NCBI GenBank assembly: GCA_047602055.1
Contig: JASGIG010000001.1
Coordinates: forward strand, 4,712,001 to 4,776,000
Reading direction: 5' to 3'
DNA: 64,000 nucleotides
From: JAODBQ01 sp047602055
GTDB taxonomy: Bacteria; Actinomycetota; Acidimicrobiia; Acidimicrobiales; Ilumatobacteraceae
Of this stretch, positions 15,448-23,408 are shown piece after piece. Below the pieces are notes generated by a model. That model saw only the letters and a program-made list of their open reading frames with translations, made no database searches and was not told the DNA's origin. The first letter of the stretch is position 1; the number at the start of each line of letters is the position of its first letter. The position numbers and the translations under genes are program-made.

Positions 15448-16389
15448 TCACCGTCTCGACCCCGCTCGTCGCGGCCCGGCACCGGCAAGCGCCCGCAGCC
15501 AGTCGACGATCGCGGCGCACGCGGCAGGCGGGCCGAGCACCTCGGCGTGCGCGCCGAGCCCGAGAACCCAGGAACGGAACGCGTCGAGGTTGGCGCAGGC
15601 GACGTCGAGCTCGACAGCGCCATCGGCGTGACGGGCGACGACGGCGTCCTCGCCGACCTCGTCGACCACGAACCTGGCGCGGGCCGCGTCGACGAGCACC
15701 CGCGCCGTCGCCGCCTCGTCGCCGAGCTCCTTCGGATCGCTGGGGAACGCCGCCCGCGCATCGAAGCCGGCGGGGCGCTCGAAGGCTCCGGGCTCGCCGG
15801 CGAGCACGTCGCCGTCGATCCGGTCGACGCGGAACGTCCGCCGGTCGGCGCGGCGACGGTCGTGGCCGATCACGTACCAGAAGCCCTCGCGCAACAGCAG
15901 CGCGTACGGCTCCAGCTCCCGCGCCTCGCCGCGGTAGTCGAAGCGCACGACGGCTCGCGCCGCCGCGGCCTCGCGCAAGGCCGGCAGCGCGTCGAGCGCA
16001 GGGACGTTGGCGACGACCGGGGCGTCGCCGGCGACGGACCCGCCGAGCTTGAGCAGCCCGAATCGGGCATCACCGGAGCGGATCGCGGCGACGGCGAGCT
16101 GCAACGCCTGGCGCTCCTCGGTCGTCAGCGTCAACCCGGCCAGCTCGTAGCGCTCACGGTCGATCCGGTAGCCGGTCCGCCCGGCCTGCTGACCGCTGAG
16201 CACTTCGGTCTCGATCGGCACGCCGATGTCACGCAGCACGGCCTTGTCGCGCTCGAACGCGCCACGCAACGCACTCGGCCCTGACGGGTAGGCGTCGAGC
16301 TCGCCGGCGATCTGCTCGAGCGTCAACGGCTCCCGCGTCTCCAGCAGCAGCGCCAACAGGTTGGTCACCCGTTCCAGCGCGTCAGCCAC
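15448..16389 (-). CDS. pafB: WYL-domain transcriptional regulator, PafB-like
   Basis: A 313-residue partner of PafC. The N-terminus MADALERVTNLLALLLETRE is the usual PafB opening of a winged-helix domain, TGYRIDRERYELAGLTLTTEE links to the WYL domain, and FWYVIGHDRRRADRRTFRVDR near residue 170 is the WYL core. It lies first in a pafB-pafC-CYTH operon. The start is GTG 16389, placed 7 bases after a TAGCCT box, so the mRNA is probably leaderless. Short GC-rich spacer repeats (CTCGCTCCGCTCGCTCG) sit between it and pafC. Confidence 0.88.
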   Translation of the reverse strand: MADALERVTNLLALLLETREPLTLEQIAGELDAYPSGPSALRGAFERDKAVLRDIGVPIETEVLSGQQAGRTGYRIDRERYELAGLTLTTEERQALQLAVAAIRSGDARFGLLKLGGSVAGDAPVVANVPALDALPALREAAAARAVVRFDYRGEARELEPYALLLREGFWYVIGHDRRRADRRTFRVDRIDGDVLAGEPGAFERPAGFDARAAFPSDPKELGDEAATARVLVDAARARFVVDEVGEDAVVARHADGAVELDVACANLDAFRSWVLGLGAHAEVLGPPAACAAIVDWLRALAGAGPRRAGSRR

Positions 16390-16396
16390 GGCCGGA

Positions 16397-16402
16397 AGGC
16401 TA
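16397..16402 (-). promoter_or_regulatory. Predicted -10 box of the pafB operon
   Basis: TAGCCT on the minus strand, 7 bases before GTG 16389. Confidence 0.5.
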
Positions 16403-16447
16403 TTCGTCCCCGTGCGCCGATCGCCGAAAATCGGCTCACTGCGCCTC

Positions 16448-16490
16448 CCGTGCTCGCCGCCTCCGCTGTCGCTTCGGCGCTCGCCGCGCT
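16448..16490. repeat. GC-rich intergenic repeat, family F copy
   Basis: CCGTGCTCGCCGCCTCCG followed by GCTTCGGCGCTCGCCGCG, the same unit as at 6281-6388 with a small change in the stem-loop. It lies between pafB (leaving leftward) and the end of the MFS gene. Confidence 0.7.
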
Positions 16491-16524
16491 TTGGATCGGT
16501 GGTGATCGTCCGCGAGCGAGCGGG

Positions 16525-17811
16525 TCAGTGGACGAGCGGGGTCTCGGTGGTGATCGGTCCGACGGTGGCGGGCCGGTCGGCATCACGCTCGGAGCGGGCA
16601 CGGTGGCTGTCGGCCACGTAGCCCCAGGCGGCGGCACCGAGCGCGGCGACGCCACCGACCGCGATCCCGACCCGCGCCCCGAACTGGTCGCAGATCCAGC
16701 CGATCAGCGGGCCGCCGATCGGCGTCGAGCCGAGGAACACGATCGCCTGCAGCGCCAGCACCCGGCCGCGCATCTCCGGCTCGGCGCGGACCTGGACGAT
16801 CGCCGTCGACGACGTCATGAACACGATGCTGGTGAACCCGACGAGCACGGCGAACGGGAACGAGGTGACCAGGCCGGGCGACACCGAGAACACGAGCATC
16901 GCCGCGCCGAAGATGGCCGCGCCGACGACGACGTCGTGGACCTCGATCGTGCGGCGCCGGGCGGTGAACAGCGCGCCGACCAGCGAGCCGACCGAGACCA
17001 CCGAGTACAGGATGGTGAACGTCGTGTCCGAGCCGCCCAGCGTCGTCTTCACGAACAGCGGCATGACCACGCTGAAGTTGAACGTCAGCGTGCCGATGAT
17101 CGCCATCATCGTCAGCGGCACCCACAGGTCGGCCTTGGAACGGGCGTAGCGCAGCCCGGCGCGCACCTGGCCCTTGGCCTTGACCGCGACCGGGGCGGCG
17201 CGCAGCTCGCTGGCGCGCATCATCAGCAGGCCGACGATCACGGCGGCGTAGGAGATCCCGTCGACCGCGAAGCACCACCCGTAGCCGACCGTGACGATCA
17301 GCAGGCCGGCCAGCGCCGGCCCGAAGATCCGGGCGCTGGTCATCACCGCACTGTTCAGGCTGACGGCGTTCTGGACGTCCTCGAGCGGCACCATCTCGAC
17401 GACGAACGCCCGCCGGGCCGGGTTGTCGAACGCCGTCGTCAGCCCGCCGACGAAGGCGACGGCGTAGATCGACCACACCGGCGGGTTGCCACTGAACGCC
17501 AGCGCGGCCAGCGCGAACGACTGCAGCATGGCGATCGCCTGGACGACGACCAGCAGGCGGCGCTTGTCGCTGCGGTCGGCGACCAGGCCCGCCCACGCCC
17601 CCAGCATCAGGACCGGGGCGAACTGGCACGCCGTGAGCAGGCCGACGGCGAAGCCGTTGTTGTCGGTCAGCTTGAGCACCAGCAGCGATTGGGCGACGAG
17701 GGTCAGCCAGTTGCCGACCTGCGAGATCCCCTGTCCCATGAAGAACAGGCGGAAGTTGCGGAAGCGGAACGAGCTGAAGGTGTCTCGGAGCCCGGAGCGG
17801 CCGGCGCTCAC
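16525..17811 (-). CDS. MFS transporter (drug-efflux type)
   Basis: A 428-residue major facilitator of the MFS_3/enterobactin-exporter-like group with twelve hydrophobic segments. FRFRNFRLFFMGQGISQVG near residue 15 opens TM1, ADRSDKRRLL near 75 is the loop 2-3 signature, and DNPARRAFVVEMVP near 130 is the conserved helix-5 region of this group. Its GTG overlaps the stop of a MarR regulator gene (GTGA, 17808-17811), a common pairing in which the repressor answers to the exported compound. Substrate unknown; the hydrophilic C-terminus is 25 residues. Confidence 0.9.
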   Translation of the reverse strand: MSAGRSGLRDTFSSFRFRNFRLFFMGQGISQVGNWLTLVAQSLLVLKLTDNNGFAVGLLTACQFAPVLMLGAWAGLVADRSDKRRLLVVVQAIAMLQSFALAALAFSGNPPVWSIYAVAFVGGLTTAFDNPARRAFVVEMVPLEDVQNAVSLNSAVMTSARIFGPALAGLLIVTVGYGWCFAVDGISYAAVIVGLLMMRASELRAAPVAVKAKGQVRAGLRYARSKADLWVPLTMMAIIGTLTFNFSVVMPLFVKTTLGGSDTTFTILYSVVSVGSLVGALFTARRRTIEVHDVVVGAAIFGAAMLVFSVSPGLVTSFPFAVLVGFTSIVFMTSSTAIVQVRAEPEMRGRVLALQAIVFLGSTPIGGPLIGWICDQFGARVGIAVGGVAALGAAAWGYVADSHRARSERDADRPATVGPITTETPLVH

Positions 17812-18314
17812 GGCGACATCTCGCGGGACGGGTCCGCACCCGGGTCCGGCTGGTCGACGATCCGCTCGAGCACGCTGGTGGCCGCGGCGACGAGGGCAAG
17901 ATCGTCGTCGTCGAGGTCGTCGAGGCGGACGCTCAGCCAAGCGTTGCGCCGGTTGCGAAGCTGTTCGAGCCGGGCCTCACCGAGCGGGGTGACCCCGACC
18001 AGGCTGACCCGCCGGTCGACGGGATGCGACTGGCGCTCGACGAGGCCGGCGTTCTCCATCTTGTCGACGACCTTGGTGATGGTCGGCGGGGCGACGCGCT
18101 CGCTGGCGGCGAGGTCGCCGAGAGTGAGCGGACCATACCTGGCGACGGTCGACAGGGCGGCGATGACGGTGGGGCCGAGACCGCTGTCGTCCTGCTGGCG
18201 CAGCAGGCGGGCCAGGCGGGCGATGACGAGCCGCAACCGCTCGACGGTCTCGGGGGCGACTGCGCCGGAGGGACGCGCAGTCGCACCTCGACCTGTGGTG
18301 GCTGACTTCGTCAT
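17808..18314 (-). CDS. MarR family transcriptional regulator
   Basis: A 168-residue winged-helix regulator. RLARLLRQQ near residue 35, LTLGDLAASERVAPPTITKVVDKME near 65-90 (recognition helix) and the wing DRRVSLVGVTPLGEARLEQLR are standard. It is transcribed before and coupled to the MFS gene, so it probably represses its own operon and responds to a transported compound. A TAGT-N7-ACTA dyad at 18339-18353 lies just upstream and is the likely operator. ATG 18314 is chosen; GTG 18332 is an alternative that would put the operator only 6 bases upstream. Confidence 0.88.
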   Translation of the reverse strand: MTKSATTGRGATARPSGAVAPETVERLRLVIARLARLLRQQDDSGLGPTVIAALSTVARYGPLTLGDLAASERVAPPTITKVVDKMENAGLVERQSHPVDRRVSLVGVTPLGEARLEQLRNRRNAWLSVRLDDLDDDDLALVAAATSVLERIVDQPDPGADPSREMSP

Positions 18315-18338
18315 CGCCGTCCAGTCTGCCACATCATT

Positions 18339-18353
18339 TAGTGAGGCGAACTA
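18339..18353. promoter_or_regulatory. Predicted operator of the MarR-MFS operon
   Basis: TAGTGAGGCGAACTA, an inverted TAGT/ACTA repeat 24 bases before ATG 18314. MarR proteins typically bind such A/T-containing dyads, and this is the only A/T-rich spot in the region. Confidence 0.5.
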
Positions 18354-18468
18354 CTTGTCTCGGGATCCACGGCTGTGACGTGTGACCTCCGCGGCCGGTA
18401 CCCGCCGACGCTGTCAGCGCATCGTGCGGGAACCCGCAGAACGCTACGACAGCGCCGGTGGGCCGCCG

Positions 18469-18474
18469 TAGCCT
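18469..18474 (+). promoter_or_regulatory. Predicted -10 box of the rRNA methyltransferase gene
   Basis: TAGCCT, 6 bases before GTG 18481. Confidence 0.5.
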
Positions 18475-18480
18475 GCCGCG

Positions 18481-19722
18481 GTGCCGCTGCCCCGCAACCT
18501 GCCCGAGCCGTCAGCCGAGCGCCTCGCCGTGCGGGTCACCGCCGACGCCCGCCGGCAGCTGGCCGCCGGCCACCCGTGGATCTACGACCGGGCGATCACC
18601 TCGATCACCCCGGGCGGGCGGCCGGGCGACCTCGCCGTCGTCTTCGACGAGCGACGGCGGTTCGTCGCCATCGGCCTGTACGACCCGACGTCGGCGATCC
18701 GCATCAAGGTCCTCCACCACGGGGCGCCGACGCCGATCGACGAGACGTTCTGGCGCGGCCGGATCGACGCCGCACTGGCCCGGCGCGCCCCGCTCGCCAC
18801 CGACGGGCAGACCACCGGGTACCGCTGCGTCCACGGCGAGAACGACGCCCTGCCCGGCCTCGTCCTCGACCGCTACGAGGACACGCTCGTGCTCAAGCTG
18901 TACAGCGCGGCGTGGTTCGCCCACCTGGCGACGGTCGTCCCGGTGATCGTCGACACGTTGCGCCCGGCGACCGTCGTGCTGCGCCTGGCGCGGGCGATCG
19001 CCGGCTCGGTGCCGGCCGGCCTGACCGACGGGACGGCGATTCACGGGGCGCTGCCGGGTGGGCCGGTGCTGTACGACGAGTTGGGGCTGACGTTCGAGGC
19101 CGACCTCGTCCACGGCCAGAAGACCGGCGCGTTCCTCGACCAGCGCGGCAACCGGGCGCTCGTCGGCTCGATGGCCGCGGGCTGCTCGGTGCTCGACGTG
19201 TTCTGCGCCACAGGCGGCTTCGGCGTCCATGCCGCGGCCGGCGGCGCGGTGTCGGTCCTCGGCGTCGACGCCAGCGAGGGCGCGCTGGCCACGGCCCAGC
19301 GGAACATGGCGCGCAACGCCGGGCGGCCGGCCGTCGCGGCGTGCGCGCACACGGTCGAGGCCGGCGACGCGTTCGAGGTGATGGAGCGCTTCGGCCGCCA
19401 GCACCGCCACTTCGACGTCGTCGTCGTCGATCCCCCGTCGTTCGCCCAGCGCCAGTCGAACGTGCCCCGCGCGCTCGCCGCCTACGGTCGCCTGACCGAG
19501 CGGGCGCTGCGCCTGCTCGCCCCCGGCGGCCTGCTCGTCCAGGCGTCGTGCAGCAGCCGGGTGACCGCCGACGACTTCGTCGCCACCGTGCGCGGCGCCG
19601 CCGGCCGCGCCGGCTGGGACCTGCGCATCGTCCGCCAGACCGGCCAGCCGATCGACCACCCCGTCGGCTTCCCCCAGGGCGCCTACCTCAAAGCGGTCTT
19701 CGCCCGAGCCGAACGGATCTGA
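18481..19722 (+). CDS. Class I SAM-dependent rRNA methyltransferase, RlmI-like
   Basis: A 413-residue PUA-methyltransferase of the YccW/RlmI (COG1092) family, which makes 5-methylcytosine in 23S rRNA. Residues 14-90 form the PUA domain (HPWIYDRAITSI). GLVLDRYEDTLVLKLYS near 125 is the central hinge. The catalytic domain has KTGAFLDQRGNR near 215, the SAM-binding VLDVFCATGGFGVHAA at about 237, and the motif IV VVVDPPSFAQ near 315, with Cys in QASCSSRV as the likely nucleophile near 360. The start GTG follows a TAGCCT box. It stands alone. Confidence 0.88.
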   Translation: MPLPRNLPEPSAERLAVRVTADARRQLAAGHPWIYDRAITSITPGGRPGDLAVVFDERRRFVAIGLYDPTSAIRIKVLHHGAPTPIDETFWRGRIDAALARRAPLATDGQTTGYRCVHGENDALPGLVLDRYEDTLVLKLYSAAWFAHLATVVPVIVDTLRPATVVLRLARAIAGSVPAGLTDGTAIHGALPGGPVLYDELGLTFEADLVHGQKTGAFLDQRGNRALVGSMAAGCSVLDVFCATGGFGVHAAAGGAVSVLGVDASEGALATAQRNMARNAGRPAVAACAHTVEAGDAFEVMERFGRQHRHFDVVVVDPPSFAQRQSNVPRALAAYGRLTERALRLLAPGGLLVQASCSSRVTADDFVATVRGAAGRAGWDLRIVRQTGQPIDHPVGFPQGAYLKAVFARAERI

Positions 19723-19743
19723 CGGGCTCGGAGACGGTGCCGT

Positions 19744-20088
19744 TCAGGCGAGCGGCTTCACGAACCAGACGTCGGACACGTCGTCGGCAAGGAGGCCCGG
19801 GACGCGGGCGATCTCGCGGTGACCGTTCCGGGCGTAGAGGCCGGGCGCTTGGAACGTGAACGAGGACACGAAGATCCGGTCGCAGCCTCGCTCGCAGGCC
19901 AGGTTCTCGGCCGCCGCGAGCAGGCGCCGCCCAAGGCCCCTCGCTCGGCGCTCCTCGCCGACCCGGACGAGGTTGATCCCCGCGCAGGTGCCCCAGGTCC
20001 AGCCCGTCGGGCCCGCCGCAGTCGCTCCAGCGGCATCAGCGATCCGCACCGAGAAGCCGCGCTCCTCGGACACGCCGGTCGCCGCCAT
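19744..20088 (-). CDS. GNAT-family N-acetyltransferase, possibly 5'-truncated
   Basis: A 114-residue GCN5-related acetyltransferase core: VRVGEERRARGLGRRLL at residues 42-58 is the acetyl-CoA-binding motif A (RxxGxG/A as RARGLG), followed by FTFQAPGLYARNGHREIARVPGL. Coding similarity seems to continue upstream of the ATG in the same frame (QELSRRLTEFN, which I recall as the normal N-terminus of this group), but that frame has no start codon before a TGA. So either ATG 20088 starts a shortened protein or the original start was lost. It converges on the rRNA methyltransferase gene. Confidence 0.7.
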   Translation of the reverse strand: MAATGVSEERGFSVRIADAAGATAAGPTGWTWGTCAGINLVRVGEERRARGLGRRLLAAAENLACERGCDRIFVSSFTFQAPGLYARNGHREIARVPGLLADDVSDVWFVKPLA

Positions 20089-20234
20089 GTTGAACTCCGT
20101 GAGGCGCCGGGACAGCTCCTGCGAGGTCGGCGTCCCCGGACGGATCGACGACCGTCGAGAAGCTCGTCAGGCACCCGGCGAGCCTGGATGCAGCCTGGAT
20201 GCCGTGCCCATGCCCGACCCCGCCGAGGCGCCAC

Positions 20235-20280
20235 CCTGTCGCGCCCTGACCGGAGGATTTCCGGTCAGGCCCTGACAAGG
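20235..20280. repeat. Palindromic repeat, family A copy 1
   Basis: Inner arms CCTGACCGGA (20245-20254) and TCCGGTCAGG (20260-20269), perfect over 10 bases with a 5-base loop, flanked by the weaker outer pair CCTGTC/GACAAGG. Related units are at 22723, 30930 and 43278. Confidence 0.8.
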
Positions 20281-20366
20281 TCCGGCTTCCGATGACAGCT
20301 GACCTCGCGGCTCGGTCGACGTCAACGGTCAGGTCGTCGCGCCAACCTGACCAACCCTCGCGTACC

Positions 20367-20403
20367 CGATCGGTCGTCAATCTCCGAGGTCGACGACCGA
20401 TCG
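20367..20403. repeat. 12-base inverted repeat in a gene-free stretch
   Basis: CGATCGGTCGTC at 20367-20378 and its perfect complement at 20392-20403, with a 13-base loop. A second dyad, GGTCAGGT at 20327-20334 and ACCTGACC at 20345-20352, lies just before it. The whole stretch 20089-20469 has no gene I can support; it holds the family A palindrome and these two dyads. Confidence 0.65.
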
Positions 20404-20469
20404 CGCCGATGTCGTCGAATCCGGCGTCAAGCTCAGGCGAGGCGACGGACACCTGCGACGACGCGACGG

Positions 20470-21231
20470 TCAGCCGACGAGCATCGAGCGCCACCGGTCG
20501 AGGTCAGCGGCGCCGACGCCATGTGCGGCGAAGAACCCGGCGGCACCGCCCCAGCGATCCGCAAGCACGTCGAGCACCTGCTCCATCGTCGCCGGCGCGG
20601 CCATCGCCGAGAACGCGGCGACCTGCTCGTCGATCGTCGTGCCGACACCGGCGTCCATCCAGCGGGCGATGACCGGGGCCATCCGCTCGCCGGTGCGGGC
20701 GTAGTCGGCGACGATCTCGTCGCGGTCGACGCCGGCGACGTCGAGCAGCAGGGCGACGAGCACGCCGGTGCGGTCCTTGCCGATCGCGCAGTGCACGAGC
20801 GCCGGCGCCCCGCCCGGCTCGAGGATCCGCCGGAACGCCGCGGTGAACGCGTCGCCGCCGAGCTCGAGCAGCTCGACGTAGCCGTCGCCGAGCACTCGCT
20901 CGGGCGCCAGGCCGGCGGCGAATGCCGCAGCCCGGGCCTCGGCGCGGCGGGCGAGGTCGTCCGGCCCGATCACCTCGACCTCGGTGTAGCGGACGGGCGT
21001 GTCGCCGAGCGGGCCGCGGCCGCGCTCGATGCGCTCGTGCGCCGAGCGCAGGTCGACGACGTGGGCCAGGCCGCGCTCGTCGACGAGATGGCGGACATCG
21101 CCCGCCGTCAGCTCGTTCAGCGCGTCCGAGCGCAGCAGCACGCCCGTGCGCGTCAGCCGCCCGCCGGCGCGCAGGCCGCCGAGGTCACGGACGTTGTTCG
21201 CACCTTCCAGGTCGATCCACTGCGGACTCAC
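20470..21231 (-). CDS. Tyrosine-protein phosphatase (PtpB/IphP-like)
   Basis: A 253-residue dual-specificity-type phosphatase. NNVRDLGGLRAGGR at residues 12-25 is the family opening, LRSAHER at 61-67 the conserved Asp/Arg loop region, and HCAIGKDRTG at 147-156 the CX5R active site, with Cys148 as nucleophile and Arg154 binding phosphate; Lys and Asp inside the loop are typical of the MptpB/PTPLP group, which can also act on phosphoinositides. The GTG has an AAGGAG Shine-Dalgarno 7 bases upstream. It lies downstream of the frameshifted MFS gene, on the same strand. Confidence 0.9.
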   Translation of the reverse strand: MSPQWIDLEGANNVRDLGGLRAGGRLTRTGVLLRSDALNELTAGDVRHLVDERGLAHVVDLRSAHERIERGRGPLGDTPVRYTEVEVIGPDDLARRAEARAAAFAAGLAPERVLGDGYVELLELGGDAFTAAFRRILEPGGAPALVHCAIGKDRTGVLVALLLDVAGVDRDEIVADYARTGERMAPVIARWMDAGVGTTIDEQVAAFSAMAAPATMEQVLDVLADRWGGAAGFFAAHGVGAADLDRWRSMLVG

Positions 21232-21241
21232 TCGCGCTCCT

Positions 21242-21287
21242 TCGTGTTCGTCGTGTTCATCGTGTTCCCATCCGGTTCATCGTGTTC
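21242..21287. repeat. Four copies of TCGTGTTC
   Basis: The 8-mer TCGTGTTC occurs at 21242, 21251, 21260 and 21280 (GAACACGA on the minus strand), the first three at a 9-base period. It fills the gap between the MFS gene end and the Shine-Dalgarno of the phosphatase gene. It could be a binding array or slippage. Confidence 0.6.
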
Positions 21288-23404
21288 AGCCGCCCGGCAG
21301 GTCGATGCGTTCGGTCAACCAGCCGAGCGGGGCGTGCTCCACGGCGAAGTGCAGGATCGAGCCGACGAACCCGGGGATCGTGCCCCGGTCGACGGCGTCG
21401 TCGATCGCCCGGTCGGCGCCGCTGCGCATCGCCCGCTCCAGGGTCGCGTCGTCCCACTGGACGTCGCGGTAGCCGCTGTTGCCGTCGAGCGACAGGACGA
21501 GCCGCTCGCGGCCGGTGCCCAGCTCGCACGCCGCGCCGTTGAGCGTCGACAGCCCGATGCGTTGGACGGCGGCGTCGAGCCCCGACCCAGGGTGCGGATC
21601 GGCCGGCGCCGTGCACGGGTCCTGCTCGGTGAGCGCGCCGGCGTCGCGCGCGCCGGCGGCGAACGCCCCGCCGAGCAGGCCGATGCCGGCGAGGACGGCG
21701 ACGGCGATGCCGATCGTCGCCCGGCCGCGCCGCGGGCCGAACATCCGCCACCACGCGCTGGCGGCGACGACGAGCGCGGGGATCAGCGCGGCAAGGGCCA
21801 GCAGCGCGGCGACGACGAACGCCGGGCGGAACGAGCGGGTCATCGCCTCGGCGACGACGGCCTGCAACTCGTCGCGCGACCGTGCCAACGCGTTGTCGCC
21901 CTTGGCGCCGGCCTCGTCGAACACCGCGGCGAGATCAGGGACCTGGCCAGCGCGGCGCCGACTCGATCGCGTCGCGCAGGTGCCACGTCACGGGAATCTT
22001 GTCGGACAGGTCGAGGTCGGTCTCGAGCATCGTGCGCGTCGCCCCAAGGGTCGCCCGCTCGATGCCGGCGGTGATGCTCGTCGACAGCAGCGGGGCGATG
22101 ATCGCCAGCCCGAGCACCAGCCCGGCGTGGCGGGCGCCGACGCTCACCGCGCTGTTGCGCACCAGCGAGCCGTGCGCCGGCACGGCGGCGGCGTCGAGCA
22201 CCTCGTGGACGAGGTCGAAGCCGGCACCGCAGCAGGCGAACGCCGCGGCGGCGAACAGCCAGTCGACGCCTGGCAGGAACGCCAGCCCGAGCAGACCGAT
22301 CGCCAGCAGCACGCACCCGCCGGTCGCCCGCCAGACCGCCGGCGCGGCCTGCCCGAGCCGACCGAGGAGCATCCCCAGCGGCAGCGCGCTGACCAACGCC
22401 GCGCCGCCCAGCGGGCTGTAGCGCCACACCTCGATCGCCAGCAGCACCCCGAGGAACAGCGCGGCGACCAGCGCGGCGAAGACCAGCGCGAACCCGACGT
22501 TGGCCACGCCGATCCGCCACCTGTCGGCGAGGTCGAGCGGCCGCCGCGGCTGTGGGCGCGGGGCGACCGGCGTCACCTGCCCGGCCGCCCCGAACACGGC
22601 ATCCGGCGGCCCCCACGTCACCCCACCAGATCCCTCGTTCGCGTCGTGCCGCTGGCCGAGAAGGCCGTCGGCGGCGGCGCGCCACGAACGCGCCGGATCG
22701 GCGACCGTCGCCCCGCCACCGACGTTCGTGTCTCGGCCCTGACCGGGAAAGGTTCGGTCAGCGGCGCGACACGAACGAGCCGGGGCGAGCACGGCGGCGA
22801 CCGCGAGGGCGACGACGGGGGCCTGGACGAAGAAGATCGCCCGCCAGTCGAACAGCTCGGTGAGCGCGCCCCCGAGCGCCGGGCCGAGCGCTGCGCCCAC
22901 CGCGCCGGCGATCGCCCACCACCGCCGCCCACGGCTGTCCTCGGACTCGGGCGACGGGCTCCCCGGCAGACGCGCCGTCGCGCTCGACTCGCCGGGACGG
23001 CGCCGCGTGAGCCGGTCGAGCACCGGCAGCGCGCCACACAGCAGCAGCGCCGCGCCAGCGCCCTGACCGGCGCGGGCGGCGAGCAGCACGCCGAGCGACT
23101 GGGCGACACCGGCGACCACCGAGGCGACGGCGAACACCGCGGCGCCGACCGCGACCAACCCACGCCCCGGCAGCCGACGGTGCAGCAGCGCCACCGGCAC
23201 GGCCACCACGGCGACGGCGACGGCGTACGTCGTCAGCACCCACGAGACCCCGACGATCGTCGTGTCGAACCGGGCGTACATCGCCGGCAGCGCCAGCGCG
23301 ACGACCGATGCATCGGCGAATGCCAGCGCCACCGCGACCAGCAGGATCACGGTCCACCAGGCGGAGCCGGCTCGCGCCACCGGCACCGGTGCCGGTGCGG
23401 TCAA
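21286..23404 (-). pseudogene. MFS transporter gene split by a frameshift
   Basis: The first frame (TTG 23404, or GTG 23386) encodes 489 residues of a DHA2-type major facilitator with about 14 hydrophobic segments and ends at a TGA near 21935. A second frame from 21924 encodes 212 residues with two more membrane helices. Upstream of its GTG this frame reads QVPDLAAVFDEAGAKGDN without a break, continuing the end of the first frame (ESAPRW), so one extra C in TGGCCAG near 21945-21948 explains the split. The intact protein would have about 700 residues. Residues about 210-257 of the first frame are two tandem palindromic repeats inserted in a cytoplasmic loop. It lies 4 bases after pgi. Confidence 0.75.
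22636..22777. repeat. Two tandem palindromic repeats inside the MFS coding region (family A)
   Basis: Copy 22723-22777 has perfect 10-base outer arms CGTTCGTGTC/GACACGAACG and inner arms CTGACCG/CGGTCAG. Copy 22636-22690 is a diverged version (CGTTCG outer, CTGGCCGAGAAGGCCGTCGG inner). On the protein level they give two similar peptides, CRAADRTFPGQGRDTN and WRAAADGLLGQRHDAN, in the central loop. Confidence 0.8.
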
Positions 23405-23408
23405 GGCG

